From positions 1-59,597 of the forward strand of contig MIYX01000012.1 of the NCBI GenBank assembly GCA_001875365.1: 59,597 nucleotides of DNA, in the 5' to 3' direction. Positions 10,118 through 18,532 of this stretch are shown here, one piece after another. Below the pieces are notes generated by a model. It worked only from the letters and a program-made list of their open reading frames with translations, did no database searches and was not told the DNA's origin. The translations under genes and the position numbers were made by a program. Source of the stretch: Marine Group III euryarchaeote CG-Epi4 (GTDB lineage: Archaea; Thermoplasmatota; Poseidoniia; MGIII; CG-Epi1). How positions within the stretch are numbered: position 1 is the first letter of the stretch; each line of letters starts with the position of its first letter.

Positions 10118-10552
10118 ATGAGTAAATGGGATCGTAGATTTTTGGAGCTAGCCAAACAAATCTCTACATGGAGTAAAGACCCATCAACTCAAGTTGGATG
10201 TGTGGTTGTTGGCCCAGATAGAGAAATTAGAAGTACTGGATTTAATGGACTTCCTCGTGGAATTGATGACACTGATGAAAGATTGAATAATCGGGAGATA
10301 AAATACCCCATGATATGTCATGCCGAAGAAAATGCTATTATGCATGCTGCGAGAACTGGCATTTCACTGAAAAACTGTATCGCTTACGTAACTTGGCCAC
10401 CATGTACGAGATGTGCGAGATCTCTAATTCAAGCTGGCGTATCTGAGATAGTATATCCTAAAGAAGTTGAAATTCCTGACAGATGGGAAGCTGACTTTGA
10501 TATGTCTCTAAATATGTTTAAAGAGTCAAAAACACTCGTTCGTAGAGAATAA
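10118..10552 (+). CDS. dCMP deaminase (zinc-dependent)
   Basis: 144 residues. Zinc and catalytic motifs are complete: HAEENAI (His68 ligand, Glu70 proton shuttle) and PPCTRCA (Cys96, Cys99). The N-terminus WDRRFLELAKQISTWSKDPSTQVG is characteristic of the dCMP deaminase/ComEB group. It converts dCMP to dUMP for thymidylate synthesis. A TATA box about 26 bases upstream suggests its own promoter. It converges with the membrane protein gene on the opposite strand, with one base between the two stops. Confidence 0.92.
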   Translation: MSKWDRRFLELAKQISTWSKDPSTQVGCVVVGPDREIRSTGFNGLPRGIDDTDERLNNREIKYPMICHAEENAIMHAARTGISLKNCIAYVTWPPCTRCARSLIQAGVSEIVYPKEVEIPDRWEADFDMSLNMFKESKTLVRRE

Positions 10553-10553
10553 A

Positions 10554-11432
10554 CTAATCTTCCGTTTCTTCCTTGCCTAATAATTCTTTTATCTGTTTAA
10601 GATGTTCAACACCAGTATCTGATTGAATATGCTCAGTAATCATATCTCTAACTTTAGAAGGTGAAGAAACGCCGAACAAACAATCGTGTGGATTGTGTCT
10701 GACACTCCTAGATGAATTACGTGATGCACCACCTAATCCAAAACTCATACCTTTAACTTCTGTGCCTGTTCCACCAACAACCATTGATTCGTCAGTACCT
10801 GTGCCTAAACCTGAACCGGTTAAAGGTAAAACGGTGCCATACCCAAAAATTGTTCCAAAAATGCCTTGCTCCATTTTTATATCTTCTATATGATTATAAC
10901 GCACCTGACGCTCACTACGATTCATTAAAAAACTACTCTGAAGAACTATTCTATTGTCTGTCAAGTAATAAGTAAATGATCTTCTGTAAAAATCCACTGA
11001 AAATAGACCTACTAAACCAACTACTGCAGTTAATCCAGGAATAAACCAGCGACCAAAACCCATTGTATCGGTCATATCACTATAACCATGATAGGCCATT
11101 ACAACTATACCGAAAAGTGCAACCCCTGAGTATAAACGGAAAATGCCTTGACCTCCCGAATCCAGAAAAAAATAGCGCGCTATAAATCCTACTAAGAAGA
11201 GACCGAAAGACCAAATAATCGCACCTGCCAAAACTTCACTATCTTGCACTAATGCCTCTATATTGTCGTAAAATGGAAAATCTGAAAATTTATCTGAATT
11301 AAAAAAATCATAAATTACGTACGACCAAATTAATAAGAAGAAAAATGTTAAATAAAGGTGAAAAAACGAAAACATGTGAGGCTTAAGTTGCATTTTTAGT
11401 TCTTCGCCTCTGAGTAAAGTAATGCCTGACAT
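10554..11432 (-). CDS. Membrane protein with bacterial PH-like (bPH2) domain
   Basis: 292 residues. Four likely membrane segments lie between about residues 20 and 160 (FFHLYLTFFFLLIWSYVIY, AGAIIWSFGLFLVGFIARYFF, FRLYSGVALFGIVVMAY, FIPGLTAVVGLVGLFSV). A PH-like domain follows: YYLTDNRIVLQSSFLMNRSERQ, then YNHIEDIKMEQGIFGTIFGYG, the bPH2/YdbS-type signature. A Gly/Ser-rich loop and a cytoplasmic tail complete it. No specific function is known for such proteins. A TATA-like ATATTTTAAC lies 26 bases before the ATG. Confidence 0.75.
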   Translation of the reverse strand: MSGITLLRGEELKMQLKPHMFSFFHLYLTFFFLLIWSYVIYDFFNSDKFSDFPFYDNIEALVQDSEVLAGAIIWSFGLFLVGFIARYFFLDSGGQGIFRLYSGVALFGIVVMAYHGYSDMTDTMGFGRWFIPGLTAVVGLVGLFSVDFYRRSFTYYLTDNRIVLQSSFLMNRSERQVRYNHIEDIKMEQGIFGTIFGYGTVLPLTGSGLGTGTDESMVVGGTGTEVKGMSFGLGGASRNSSRSVRHNPHDCLFGVSSPSKVRDMITEHIQSDTGVEHLKQIKELLGKEETED

Positions 11433-11452
11433 AATCTACACAAGTCAGGGGT

Positions 11453-11462
11453 AGTTAAAATA
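11453..11462 (-). promoter_or_regulatory. TATA-like box of the bPH2 gene
   Basis: ATATTTTAAC on the minus strand, centred 25-26 bases before the ATG at 11432. It is back to back with the promoter of the small plus-strand gene at 11517. Confidence 0.45.
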
Positions 11463-11482
11463 TTTTTATATCATGCGAATCA

Positions 11483-11493
11483 TATTTATTTAC
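11483..11493 (+). promoter_or_regulatory. TATA-like box of the 53-residue gene
   Basis: TATTTATTTAC centred about 28 bases before ATG 11517. The position supports the small downstream frame being a transcribed gene. Confidence 0.4.
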
Positions 11494-11516
11494 GCCTTTA
11501 TTTGGATAAATATAAG

Positions 11517-11678
11517 ATGCCGAAGATAAGAAAAATAATCAAGAAAAAAAAGAAAAATGAGGCTAAAGAAGCTTTAGCAAAAGCAAGCGGCGGGGAAGAA
11601 TTAGAGTTTGCCGCAAAAATATTGGGCGAGCTTAGAGAAAGAAACAAAAGAAAAAGAATTATAGAGAATAAAAGTTAA
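11517..11678 (+). CDS. Small very basic protein (53 residues)
   Basis: ATG 11517 to TAA 11676-11678. The product begins MPKIRKIIKKKKKNEAKEAL, has a short helical centre (GGEELEFAAKILGELRER) and a basic tail (NKRKRIIENKS). The charge suggests nucleic-acid or ribosome binding, but I recognise no family. A TATA-like box lies at a leaderless distance upstream. Its last four bases overlap the end of the opposing EamA gene. It could be a chance frame, but the promoter and the organised charge pattern favour a real gene. Confidence 0.55.
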   Translation: MPKIRKIIKKKKKNEAKEALAKASGGEELEFAAKILGELRERNKRKRIIENKS

Positions 11679-12571
11679 TTTGGTTCTTCGGCAAGTATTA
11701 CTAGATAAAGTCCTGAAATTACAATTAAACCACCTAGAATTACACCAAAACTTGGTACCTCATGAAAAAATAACCAAGCAAGTAAGCCTGAACCTACTGG
11801 CTCGGCCAAAAGCGATATTGAAACTATGTAGGCAGGTAAGTAACCAATTGCCCAATTTTGCATAGTATGGCCTAATAAAGTTGGAATCAAAGCCATTAGC
11901 AAAAATAATTGTAGTTCATAAATAGGCAAATTTTCGTAGTTCAAATCCTGAACTAAGACAATTATAAACATTGAAATAAAACTAAATAAATATACAACAA
12001 AAGCGTATGTTGGTAAACTAATAATTTTTCGCAACTTCCTACCGCTTAGATAATATAAGCCTGCAAGAATTCCTGATATAAAAGCAAATATATTGCCCAT
12101 AAAATTACCTGGATTATCAATTAAATCTCCCCCAAACAAAATAAATATACCACAAAGAGCCACCAAGGTCCCGAAAATCGCTTTTCTAGTTAGAGTCTCT
12201 CCAAAAAAAATCCAACCTAGTACAGCTACATAAACGACATGACAAGTTGCTAGAAGAACTGAAGCTGCCACTGATGTTTCTTTAACTGAAGTAATAAAAA
12301 AACTGAAGTGAGCGCCTAGCAATATTCCTGTAAATATCATTTCAAAGATAATTGAGTATGATTGTGAACGAATCTCAGCAGCCTTATCCTTCAAAATTAA
12401 CGGCAAAAAAATCAGTGTTGCAAACGCTTGGCGGTAAGCGCCTATTACAAGCGGTTCACTATCACTATATCTAATTAATATTGCTGAAGTAGATATAGCA
12501 AACATCCCAATTAAGAGTGCCAAATAAGGTAGCTGAAGACTCTTTTTAATCTCTACACTGAATACTGACAC
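11675..12571 (-). CDS. EamA/DMT-family transporter
   Basis: 298 residues from GTG 12571 (MSVFSVEIKKS). Ten hydrophobic segments form two EamA repeats (~12-145 and ~155-295), the standard layout of drug/metabolite transporters. Family hallmarks include ISTSAILIRYSDSEPLVIGAYR in the first helix pair, GILLGAHFSFFITSVKETS, and PVGSGLLAWLFFHEVP in the second repeat. Substrate (amino acid, nucleoside or other metabolite) cannot be told. It ends with a four-base convergent overlap with the small basic gene and lies downstream of tiaS on the same strand. Confidence 0.88.
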   Translation of the reverse strand: MSVFSVEIKKSLQLPYLALLIGMFAISTSAILIRYSDSEPLVIGAYRQAFATLIFLPLILKDKAAEIRSQSYSIIFEMIFTGILLGAHFSFFITSVKETSVAASVLLATCHVVYVAVLGWIFFGETLTRKAIFGTLVALCGIFILFGGDLIDNPGNFMGNIFAFISGILAGLYYLSGRKLRKIISLPTYAFVVYLFSFISMFIIVLVQDLNYENLPIYELQLFLLMALIPTLLGHTMQNWAIGYLPAYIVSISLLAEPVGSGLLAWLFFHEVPSFGVILGGLIVISGLYLVILAEEPN

Positions 12572-12601
12572 ATATGACTATGAATCAAGGTCTTAATCAT
12601 T

Positions 12602-13897
12602 CTATCGCATTAAATCAATTGGCTTTGTAAGATGCCGTCGAGAGGATGCTGGAGGCTCAAACCAGTTTAAATCTAAATTAGGTGACTTAGGAATCAGGAC
12701 AGGACGATCATATTTTTTTCCGCAACTTTTACATCTGTATTTGGAATTTTTACCAGAAGAATGTGTACGCTTACCACAAACACAAACTGGGTTTGGAGGC
12801 TTAGAGTAACGAGGTACTAAATTTATAATTTTTAATTTTTCAATATTAACTGTACTTTCGCTAACACTTCCACATACTGTTATTTCATCACCCACTTCTA
12901 ATTTATCTACAACTGCTCTCAGGCTTTTAGAGGGTTCAAAAACTGCGCATTTCACTTCATTTTCTTCTGAATCTTTTACTCTGAAAAAACGATGACCGCC
13001 TTTTATGATTTCAGCTTTAGAAGAAACACAGACATCTACCCACACTGAAGTAAAAGCCGTAAGCTCTAATATATCTGAAATACAAAAATGATCGTCTGTA
13101 GCTTGGTTTGTTTGATACAATAACCATCTTGATGGTTTTTCAGGGCCTAGCTTATGAAAATTATCGATAAGTATCTTATCATTCGTCCCCCTAAAACCCC
13201 ATAGAACAGGACAAGGTGAATTTGGAACCATCGCTACTTTACCGTCATGATCATTACATGAAAACACCTCCTTAAGTTCAGAAACTTTAGAAACGGACTC
13301 AGATGAAATATCTCGCAAAGTCCCCCATATTGATTTATCTCTGTACGCTATTAATTCCCAAGTAAAATTTAATTCTCCTACTTTACTATGGTATCCTGAC
13401 CAAGCCAATGCACATGCAGCGCCTATTAATCCTCTGGAACCTCTCATTCCAAAAGTTACACAGTTAGAAAGAATAGGGTCTAAATCTCCCTGAACAACTA
13501 TACTCCGTACGCCTTGCCAATAGAGGCCTTCTGGCAAGTAAGTATCTGATATTACAATACCAGGTTGTGAATCCTGCTTAGAGTTGGCTTTAACAATCTT
13601 AACTACTCTTTCAAGAATATCTTTTTTATCAAATTTCCTATCTTTATAGTTCGGGTAGATGCTAATTTCTGAATTTTCTAAACTACCTATCTTTTTTTTG
13701 GAGCCAATGCCTTCACCAAACACAAGTGCAAGAGCTCCATTACCTCTTGTTTTCCAAGGTACATTTGGATTCAATCGTACTAGTCTGGGCGGTGCTATTA
13801 AGTCTAAATCTGATAATTCAGATATAATCTCGGTAATCAACCAAGTAGTACAACCTCCATCTAGTGAGTCTGTATCATCAATTCCTATATGCAACAT
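12602..13897 (-). CDS. tiaS: tRNA(Ile2) 2-agmatinylcytidine synthetase TiaS
   Basis: 431 residues. The N-terminus MLHIGIDDTDSLDGGCTTWL and the NPNVPWKTRGNGA block are diagnostic of TiaS. It attaches agmatine to C34 of the AUA-reading tRNA-Ile, an archaea-specific decoding solution. An OB-fold-like region (~330-390) and a C-terminal zinc ribbon (CVCGKRTHSSG, then CKSCGKKYDRP) complete the family architecture. It lies six bases downstream of an uncharacterised gene and is probably co-transcribed with it. This is a strong archaeal marker. Confidence 0.95.
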   Translation of the reverse strand: MLHIGIDDTDSLDGGCTTWLITEIISELSDLDLIAPPRLVRLNPNVPWKTRGNGALALVFGEGIGSKKKIGSLENSEISIYPNYKDRKFDKKDILERVVKIVKANSKQDSQPGIVISDTYLPEGLYWQGVRSIVVQGDLDPILSNCVTFGMRGSRGLIGAACALAWSGYHSKVGELNFTWELIAYRDKSIWGTLRDISSESVSKVSELKEVFSCNDHDGKVAMVPNSPCPVLWGFRGTNDKILIDNFHKLGPEKPSRWLLYQTNQATDDHFCISDILELTAFTSVWVDVCVSSKAEIIKGGHRFFRVKDSEENEVKCAVFEPSKSLRAVVDKLEVGDEITVCGSVSESTVNIEKLKIINLVPRYSKPPNPVCVCGKRTHSSGKNSKYRCKSCGKKYDRPVLIPKSPNLDLNWFEPPASSRRHLTKPIDLMR

Positions 13898-13903
13898 AAC
13901 TAC

Positions 13904-14485
13904 CTATTCAAAGATGAAAACCTCACTAGCCCATGAAGGTTGTGTGCTATTGCTAGATAAATAGGCTAAATATATCTCCAAGTTAGAAGAAGTACCTGCC
14001 GGAATGTAAGGATAATCTCCAGATAGGCTGTAGAGCATAATTGTAAGCTGATCTCTTTTAATTAGATGATGCAACAAATCGACTATGTCTATACTGAAAT
14101 CACTGTGTGATGCTTCAATTTTATCTGACCAATCAATTCCAATGACTATATCATCAGCAAAGTTTAAGGCATCATCTAACTCATTAAAACCCTGTAAATT
14201 TCTTAAAGGTAAAACTACTTTACCTCTATCAGCTAAAATCAAATCTATAATGTCTTCTCCCCAAATAAGGCCTGAGTCCACAAAAATCTCATTTTCAGGA
14301 TTTGAGGGAAGTGTGTAAATTGATGGTCTATTCTTTATTATTCCGCCCATATCCCAAAATAGCTGTTTTTTGGCAGATTCAGTAAAGACAAATTTAGTAT
14401 TTTTATCTTCAAAACTAAACTTTCCTTCACTCCAAATTGGCTTGACTTTTTTACCATTAAAGTAAGCCTCAGCTAGTTTGACCAT
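13904..14485 (-). CDS. Uncharacterised protein upstream of tiaS
   Basis: 193 residues, soluble, no family recognised. It opens with MVKLAEAYFNGKKVKPIW, then alternates predicted strands and helices (KVVLPLRNLQGFNELDDALNF, DDIVIGIDWSDKIEA, IDIVDLLHHLIKRDQLTIML). No metal-binding motif or membrane segment is visible. Being six bases from tiaS suggests a shared transcript and perhaps a role in RNA or translation, which is inference from position only. Confidence 0.7.
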   Translation of the reverse strand: MVKLAEAYFNGKKVKPIWSEGKFSFEDKNTKFVFTESAKKQLFWDMGGIIKNRPSIYTLPSNPENEIFVDSGLIWGEDIIDLILADRGKVVLPLRNLQGFNELDDALNFADDIVIGIDWSDKIEASHSDFSIDIVDLLHHLIKRDQLTIMLYSLSGDYPYIPAGTSSNLEIYLAYLSSNSTQPSWASEVFIFE

Positions 14486-14518
14486 ACGTAATTAATAAAC
14501 CTATAGATTTAGACTTTA

Positions 14519-14932
14519 CTAAAGGTCCAATATTACTCTTAGGTGCGCAGGAGGGCCTTCTTTTACTACCAATTGATGATAGGATATAGCCTTAATTTCA
14601 ACACCATAACCATGCTTGTCCTGATTGTAGGATTCACCAACTAACTTTCCAGCTAATTGGAAACTATTTTTTTTAGAAACTTCTAATTTTGCTGAACCAG
14701 CTATAAAATCGTCAGTATCGAACAATACAATTAAATAAGACAAAAAATCAACTAAAAGAGAATCAAGGTTGTCGGACTCCAAAAAAACTTCTTTAGAGGT
14801 TAAAACTTCAGGTAGACTACCGCCCGTAATTATTTCAGAGAAACTAAGTGATACTTCTTGAAAAGCCTCTGAAAGAGTCGGAGATTCAATCTCAATTCCG
14901 ATGTCTGCAGTGTGTTCAAAGTTTTTTCTCAA
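14519..14932 (-). CDS. Archease, RtcB ligase activator
   Basis: 137 residues from TTG 14932 (read MRKNFEHTADIGIEIES). The HTADIGI motif at the N-terminus, the LSYLIVLFDTDD segment and the C-terminal HQLVVKEGPPAHLRVILDL match archease. Archease is the metal-binding cofactor that promotes guanylylation and turnover of the tRNA ligase RtcB. No ATG is available upstream, so TTG is chosen. rtcB is not in the window. It lies just downstream of the initiator tRNA gene on the same strand. Confidence 0.9.
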   Translation of the reverse strand: MRKNFEHTADIGIEIESPTLSEAFQEVSLSFSEIITGGSLPEVLTSKEVFLESDNLDSLLVDFLSYLIVLFDTDDFIAGSAKLEVSKKNSFQLAGKLVGESYNQDKHGYGVEIKAISYHQLVVKEGPPAHLRVILDL

Positions 14933-14960
14933 TGCCTTCCAAAAGAGCTTGCTAATAAAG

Positions 14961-15038
14961 TGGTAGCGGGGGATGGATTTGAACCATCGATCTCCGGGTT
15001 ATGAGCCCGACGGGATTTCCTAGCTACCCCACCCCGCT
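14961..15038 (-). tRNA. Initiator tRNA-Met (CAT anticodon), CCA encoded
   Basis: Reads AGCGGGG...CCCCGCT plus A73 and CCA. It folds cleanly with a 7-bp acceptor stem, the anticodon stem TCGGG/CCCGG around loop CTCATAA, and the T stem GATGG/CCATC with TTCAAAT. The A1:U72 pair and three consecutive G:C pairs next to the anticodon loop mark it as the archaeal initiator rather than elongator Met or Ile2. The 3' CCA (14961-14963) is encoded. No intron is present. Confidence 0.96.
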
Positions 15039-15117
15039 ACGTAATACTAGAATATATCAGGCTCCGGATTAACCTCTAAAATGGGCTTGATATAAAATCT
15101 TGTTAATTCCAAAAAAG

Positions 15118-17262
15118 CTATTTTTTACGTCCGTAAATAATTGAAATAAATGATAAAACACCAAGTGTTAATGGAAAAGTAGGACCAAAAAGTAACGCAT
15201 CATCTGTGCTTTCACTATTTGATGATGATGTGCTCTTCTCACTTATTGTAAGTGGTAAGGTTAAAGTGTTATCTGCTCTTTTACTATTTGATTCATCGGT
15301 TTGCTGTTTGAAATCAACATATACTTTAAGTGTTTTCAAACCCTCTGAGGGAGTTTCCCAGTTTAGAATAACTGGTGCCGTACCAAATCCACCGATCCCT
15401 TGTTCAACAATAAACTCATCTACAATTCTAGAGCCCTCGTAAAGCGTTACTCCGAAACTACCTGTACTTTTTCCTCCGTTATTGTTGACTGTCAATTGAA
15501 TTACTATTGGCATGCCTTCTTGAAGGTCTAATGGTTGCAAAATTGCAATAGGCTTATTATTTATTAATACTTCATCTATACTAACTGATAAATCTGATAT
15601 TTTCTCTACAGGAACATCCACTATAATTTTTGAATTGACTGTTGCTGAACCATCGCCCGGAGAAATTGAATCTGCAGTCATTAAAAATGTGACTTCTTCA
15701 CCTAAGCTATCTTCGAAGTTAACTGGCCTAACAACAATGTCTACTGCAACAGATTGAGATTTATCGATTGTAACTGCTGAAATATCATTACCCTGCACCT
15801 CTGCACGAATTGTCCAATCACTCCGCGAAGTGGTTACTCCCAAATCAAATGTATCCTTATCGCTGCCTGTATTCCTTAGATTAATTTTAAATTTATAATA
15901 TCCATCAATGTCCAATTCTTCGGGATCAATGTTAATTCTATCCGGAACTGAGAGGAAGGCTACGCCGTATGTTCTTACAGTAGTAACTAGACTAACATCT
16001 TCAAAAATATTATCATTACTTGAAGAAGTTACTGTAATTGTCACCCTCTCTGATGAACCTCCCCTGGCTGAGACTGGAGCTTCTACTCTAATTAGAACAT
16101 AAGATGATTGATCCATTTGAAGGTCTACCGATGAACCTGACTGAAGACTAACTTCCCAGCCTGAAGGAATGTCCGAATCATTAATTGTTATCATAAATAT
16201 ATCTCGGGTATTTCCTGTGTTCATTATCTTAAATGAATAATCTGTCTTTCCACCTTTTGGTAATTGCCCATTAGCACTATTACCTTCCTCAAATTCAACC
16301 TCTAAACCATATTGATCTACCTCCAAATAATAAGTCATAGATGATGTCCAAGTGTTACCAAAATTATCCTTTAATGAAAATTTAATTACATAATTGCCAG
16401 AGGTAATATCATTATCCTCTTGATACCACCATTTTCCCTGAATGTATTTAGCATAAGTGTGTTTATCCTTCAATTGTATTGTATCCTTAAATTTTCCTCC
16501 TCCACTAATGCCATCAATCATAATTTCTGCAGATGAAATATCAAAATTGTCTGCACCTAACGCATTAGTTACATTAACTTTGATAAATAATGAATCTTCA
16601 TCTATGGATTCAACTCTGTCATTATCAAAGTAGTAATCATCATCTTCAATGTTAATATGTTTAAAATCTAACATAAAAGATGAAAGAAAATCAGAGTGGG
16701 CTGCTTTGACCCATACAGTTCTATTGTCAGTATCTGGAGCCCAGGTAACGCTTGTTTCCAATTTAATTCCTAAAGTAGTGTAAGCTGGAACTCCATCAGG
16801 AAATAAACTTTTATCAAGATCTGAGCCTTCTAATTCAATAGTATAATTCTCTGATAAAAACGAGCCAAAACCTGAGGACTTACTCACCTCATCAACTGAT
16901 AAATTATTGAAACCATCTTGACTACGGATATATATGGTTGTCCTAAAACTAATTTCTTGAACATTTGTTGATTCTACCCATATAATGTAGCTATAAGACT
17001 CGCCTACTTCCAAAGGGCCTCCCATATTCATTTCCCAAGAAGCTAAAGGTAAGAAATTATTAGCTTGGTCGGGGTCGTCTCGACATTTCCAATATTTGGG
17101 TCTATCTCCTGAAGGTTCATCTATTGATAAATCATAAATATCGCCAATCCCAGATCTATCCAAAAAAAACTCGGTATTAGAATACTCTTCAGCGTCCGTT
17201 GGGGCTGACAATAATAATATTGAAAAACCCAGCAAAATTAAGGAATAGCCAAGACCTCGCAT
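15118..17262 (-). CDS. Large secreted protein with NEW3/CARDB-like repeats and C-terminal anchor
   Basis: 714 residues. A signal peptide (1-24, ending APTDA) leads into a long beta-sandwich ectodomain. Two segments look like NEW3-type repeats (~324-425, with MNTGNTRDIFMITIND and IPSGWEVSLQSG; ~430-535, with LRNTGSDKDTFDLGV). A CARDB-like repeat follows (~555-675, TVNNNGGKSTGSFGVTLYEG). The C-terminus is a Ser-rich linker, one membrane segment (~690-708) and the basic stop YGRKK. The protein is probably held in the cytoplasmic membrane facing outside. Role unknown. A TATA-like box 27 bases upstream suggests an independent leaderless transcript. Confidence 0.85.
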   Translation of the reverse strand: MRGLGYSLILLGFSILLLSAPTDAEEYSNTEFFLDRSGIGDIYDLSIDEPSGDRPKYWKCRDDPDQANNFLPLASWEMNMGGPLEVGESYSYIIWVESTNVQEISFRTTIYIRSQDGFNNLSVDEVSKSSGFGSFLSENYTIELEGSDLDKSLFPDGVPAYTTLGIKLETSVTWAPDTDNRTVWVKAAHSDFLSSFMLDFKHINIEDDDYYFDNDRVESIDEDSLFIKVNVTNALGADNFDISSAEIMIDGISGGGKFKDTIQLKDKHTYAKYIQGKWWYQEDNDITSGNYVIKFSLKDNFGNTWTSSMTYYLEVDQYGLEVEFEEGNSANGQLPKGGKTDYSFKIMNTGNTRDIFMITINDSDIPSGWEVSLQSGSSVDLQMDQSSYVLIRVEAPVSARGGSSERVTITVTSSSNDNIFEDVSLVTTVRTYGVAFLSVPDRINIDPEELDIDGYYKFKINLRNTGSDKDTFDLGVTTSRSDWTIRAEVQGNDISAVTIDKSQSVAVDIVVRPVNFEDSLGEEVTFLMTADSISPGDGSATVNSKIIVDVPVEKISDLSVSIDEVLINNKPIAILQPLDLQEGMPIVIQLTVNNNGGKSTGSFGVTLYEGSRIVDEFIVEQGIGGFGTAPVILNWETPSEGLKTLKVYVDFKQQTDESNSKRADNTLTLPLTISEKSTSSSNSESTDDALLFGPTFPLTLGVLSFISIIYGRKK

Positions 17263-17283
17263 AATAGGTAATTGAAATAATGA

Positions 17284-17294
17284 CAGTATTAAAG
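17284..17294 (-). promoter_or_regulatory. TATA-like box of the 17262 surface gene
   Basis: CTTTAATACTG on the minus strand, centred about 27 bases before the ATG at 17262. Confidence 0.45.
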
Positions 17295-17312
17295 TTTCGT
17301 TAGAAAAAAATA

Positions 17313-18530
17313 CTAGTCAAAAAGGTTTATTCCCCCTCCATTAGATACTACTTCTGAATTCTCAGATATTAATTTTCCTCGTCTAAATACTTTATGGGGA
17401 AATATAGCTTCCCGCCCTTCAAACGGCGTCCAATTCGCTCTTGAATGAAGATTATCAACCTTAATTTTCTCTGAATTATTTAAATCTACAAACATAAAAT
17501 CTGCTGGTTGGCCTTCTTCTATACGTCCTCTATTAAGTCCAAGACGATCTGCTGGGGCTTCAGCCATACTATTTACTAATCTACTCAAATCTAAACGCTT
17601 TTCAACAACTTCTTGTAACATTAAAGGCACCATAGTTTCTACTCCTGGCATTCCAGAAGGCGGAGTATCTGATTTCTTTTCTTCAATTGTATGTGGCGCA
17701 TGATCACTTGCTAAGATAGGTATTTTGCCATTCCTGTAAGCGTCATAAAGAATAGTATTGTCAGAAACTTTACGCAAAGGAGGATCTACCTTACAATCTA
17801 ACGAACTACAATTATCTAAATTTAGTAATAAATGATGCGGGCAAACTTCTGTTGAAGATAGAAGTGGAAGATTTTTCAACCCATTGGCGGTCGAAAGATG
17901 TGCAACATGCAAATATTCAGATGAAGGCATTGATGCAAGACATTTTTCTTCAGCAACCAAACGGTTTTCAGTATGATCTGATAACTTTTCAAGTGGATTA
18001 TTGTACATATAATCTGGATGCTCACAGTGCACTACCATTGGCTTTTTTGTTTTGTCTAAAACCTCTTTAGCCAATCTAAAATAATCATCTGAAGAGATGC
18101 CATAGGGATATAACTTCCAAAAGGCTGCTGGAACTGTACTAAACCAGTCTTGCTCAGTTAAATTTTCTTCAACATTAATTCCTATTCCAAAATCTACGAT
18201 TGATTTACTTTTAGCAATTTGTTCTTTGTCCCTAAATGATGAAATATCAGAGGTAAATGGATTAGTATTTGGCATATCTACAACTGCGGTAACTCCACCG
18301 CAAGCCGCAGATTCAGAACCCGTTTTCCAGTCTTCCTTATGTGGATAGCCTGGATCTCTAAAATGAACATGCATATCAAGGGCTGCAGGTAAAATTAGAC
18401 CCCGAGCTTTCTCTTCTTTTGGTTCAAAACTTGTCTTTTTAACTGAAGAAATGTAACCATTTTCTACTTCAATAGAAACATCTACTAGCCCCTGTTTAGA
18501 TATCCATGCTTTACCTTCGAAAACTGACAT
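17313..18530 (-). CDS. pyrC: Dihydroorotase
   Basis: 405 residues, class I dihydroorotase of the amidohydrolase family, which cyclises carbamoyl-aspartate in pyrimidine synthesis. The metal motif DMHVHFRDPG (His54, His56) is intact, as are GGVTAVVDMPNT, the later histidines in VVHCEHPDY and VAHLSTANG, and the catalytic Asp in ILASDHAPHT. It starts two bases after the stop of the M50 protease gene, so the three genes 21262 to 17313 form one operon. Allantoinase is a less likely alternative. The CTP synthase gene at 53724 acts later in the same pathway. Confidence 0.92.
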   Translation of the reverse strand: MSVFEGKAWISKQGLVDVSIEVENGYISSVKKTSFEPKEEKARGLILPAALDMHVHFRDPGYPHKEDWKTGSESAACGGVTAVVDMPNTNPFTSDISSFRDKEQIAKSKSIVDFGIGINVEENLTEQDWFSTVPAAFWKLYPYGISSDDYFRLAKEVLDKTKKPMVVHCEHPDYMYNNPLEKLSDHTENRLVAEEKCLASMPSSEYLHVAHLSTANGLKNLPLLSSTEVCPHHLLLNLDNCSSLDCKVDPPLRKVSDNTILYDAYRNGKIPILASDHAPHTIEEKKSDTPPSGMPGVETMVPLMLQEVVEKRLDLSRLVNSMAEAPADRLGLNRGRIEEGQPADFMFVDLNNSEKIKVDNLHSRANWTPFEGREAIFPHKVFRRGKLISENSEVVSNGGGINLFD

Positions 18531-18532
18531 TA

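Noticed and set aside
15051..15060. TATA box for the initiator tRNA gene (CTGATATATT on the minus strand)
   Set aside because: It is only about 17 bases from the mature 5' end, too close for the usual spacing, so no promoter is called.
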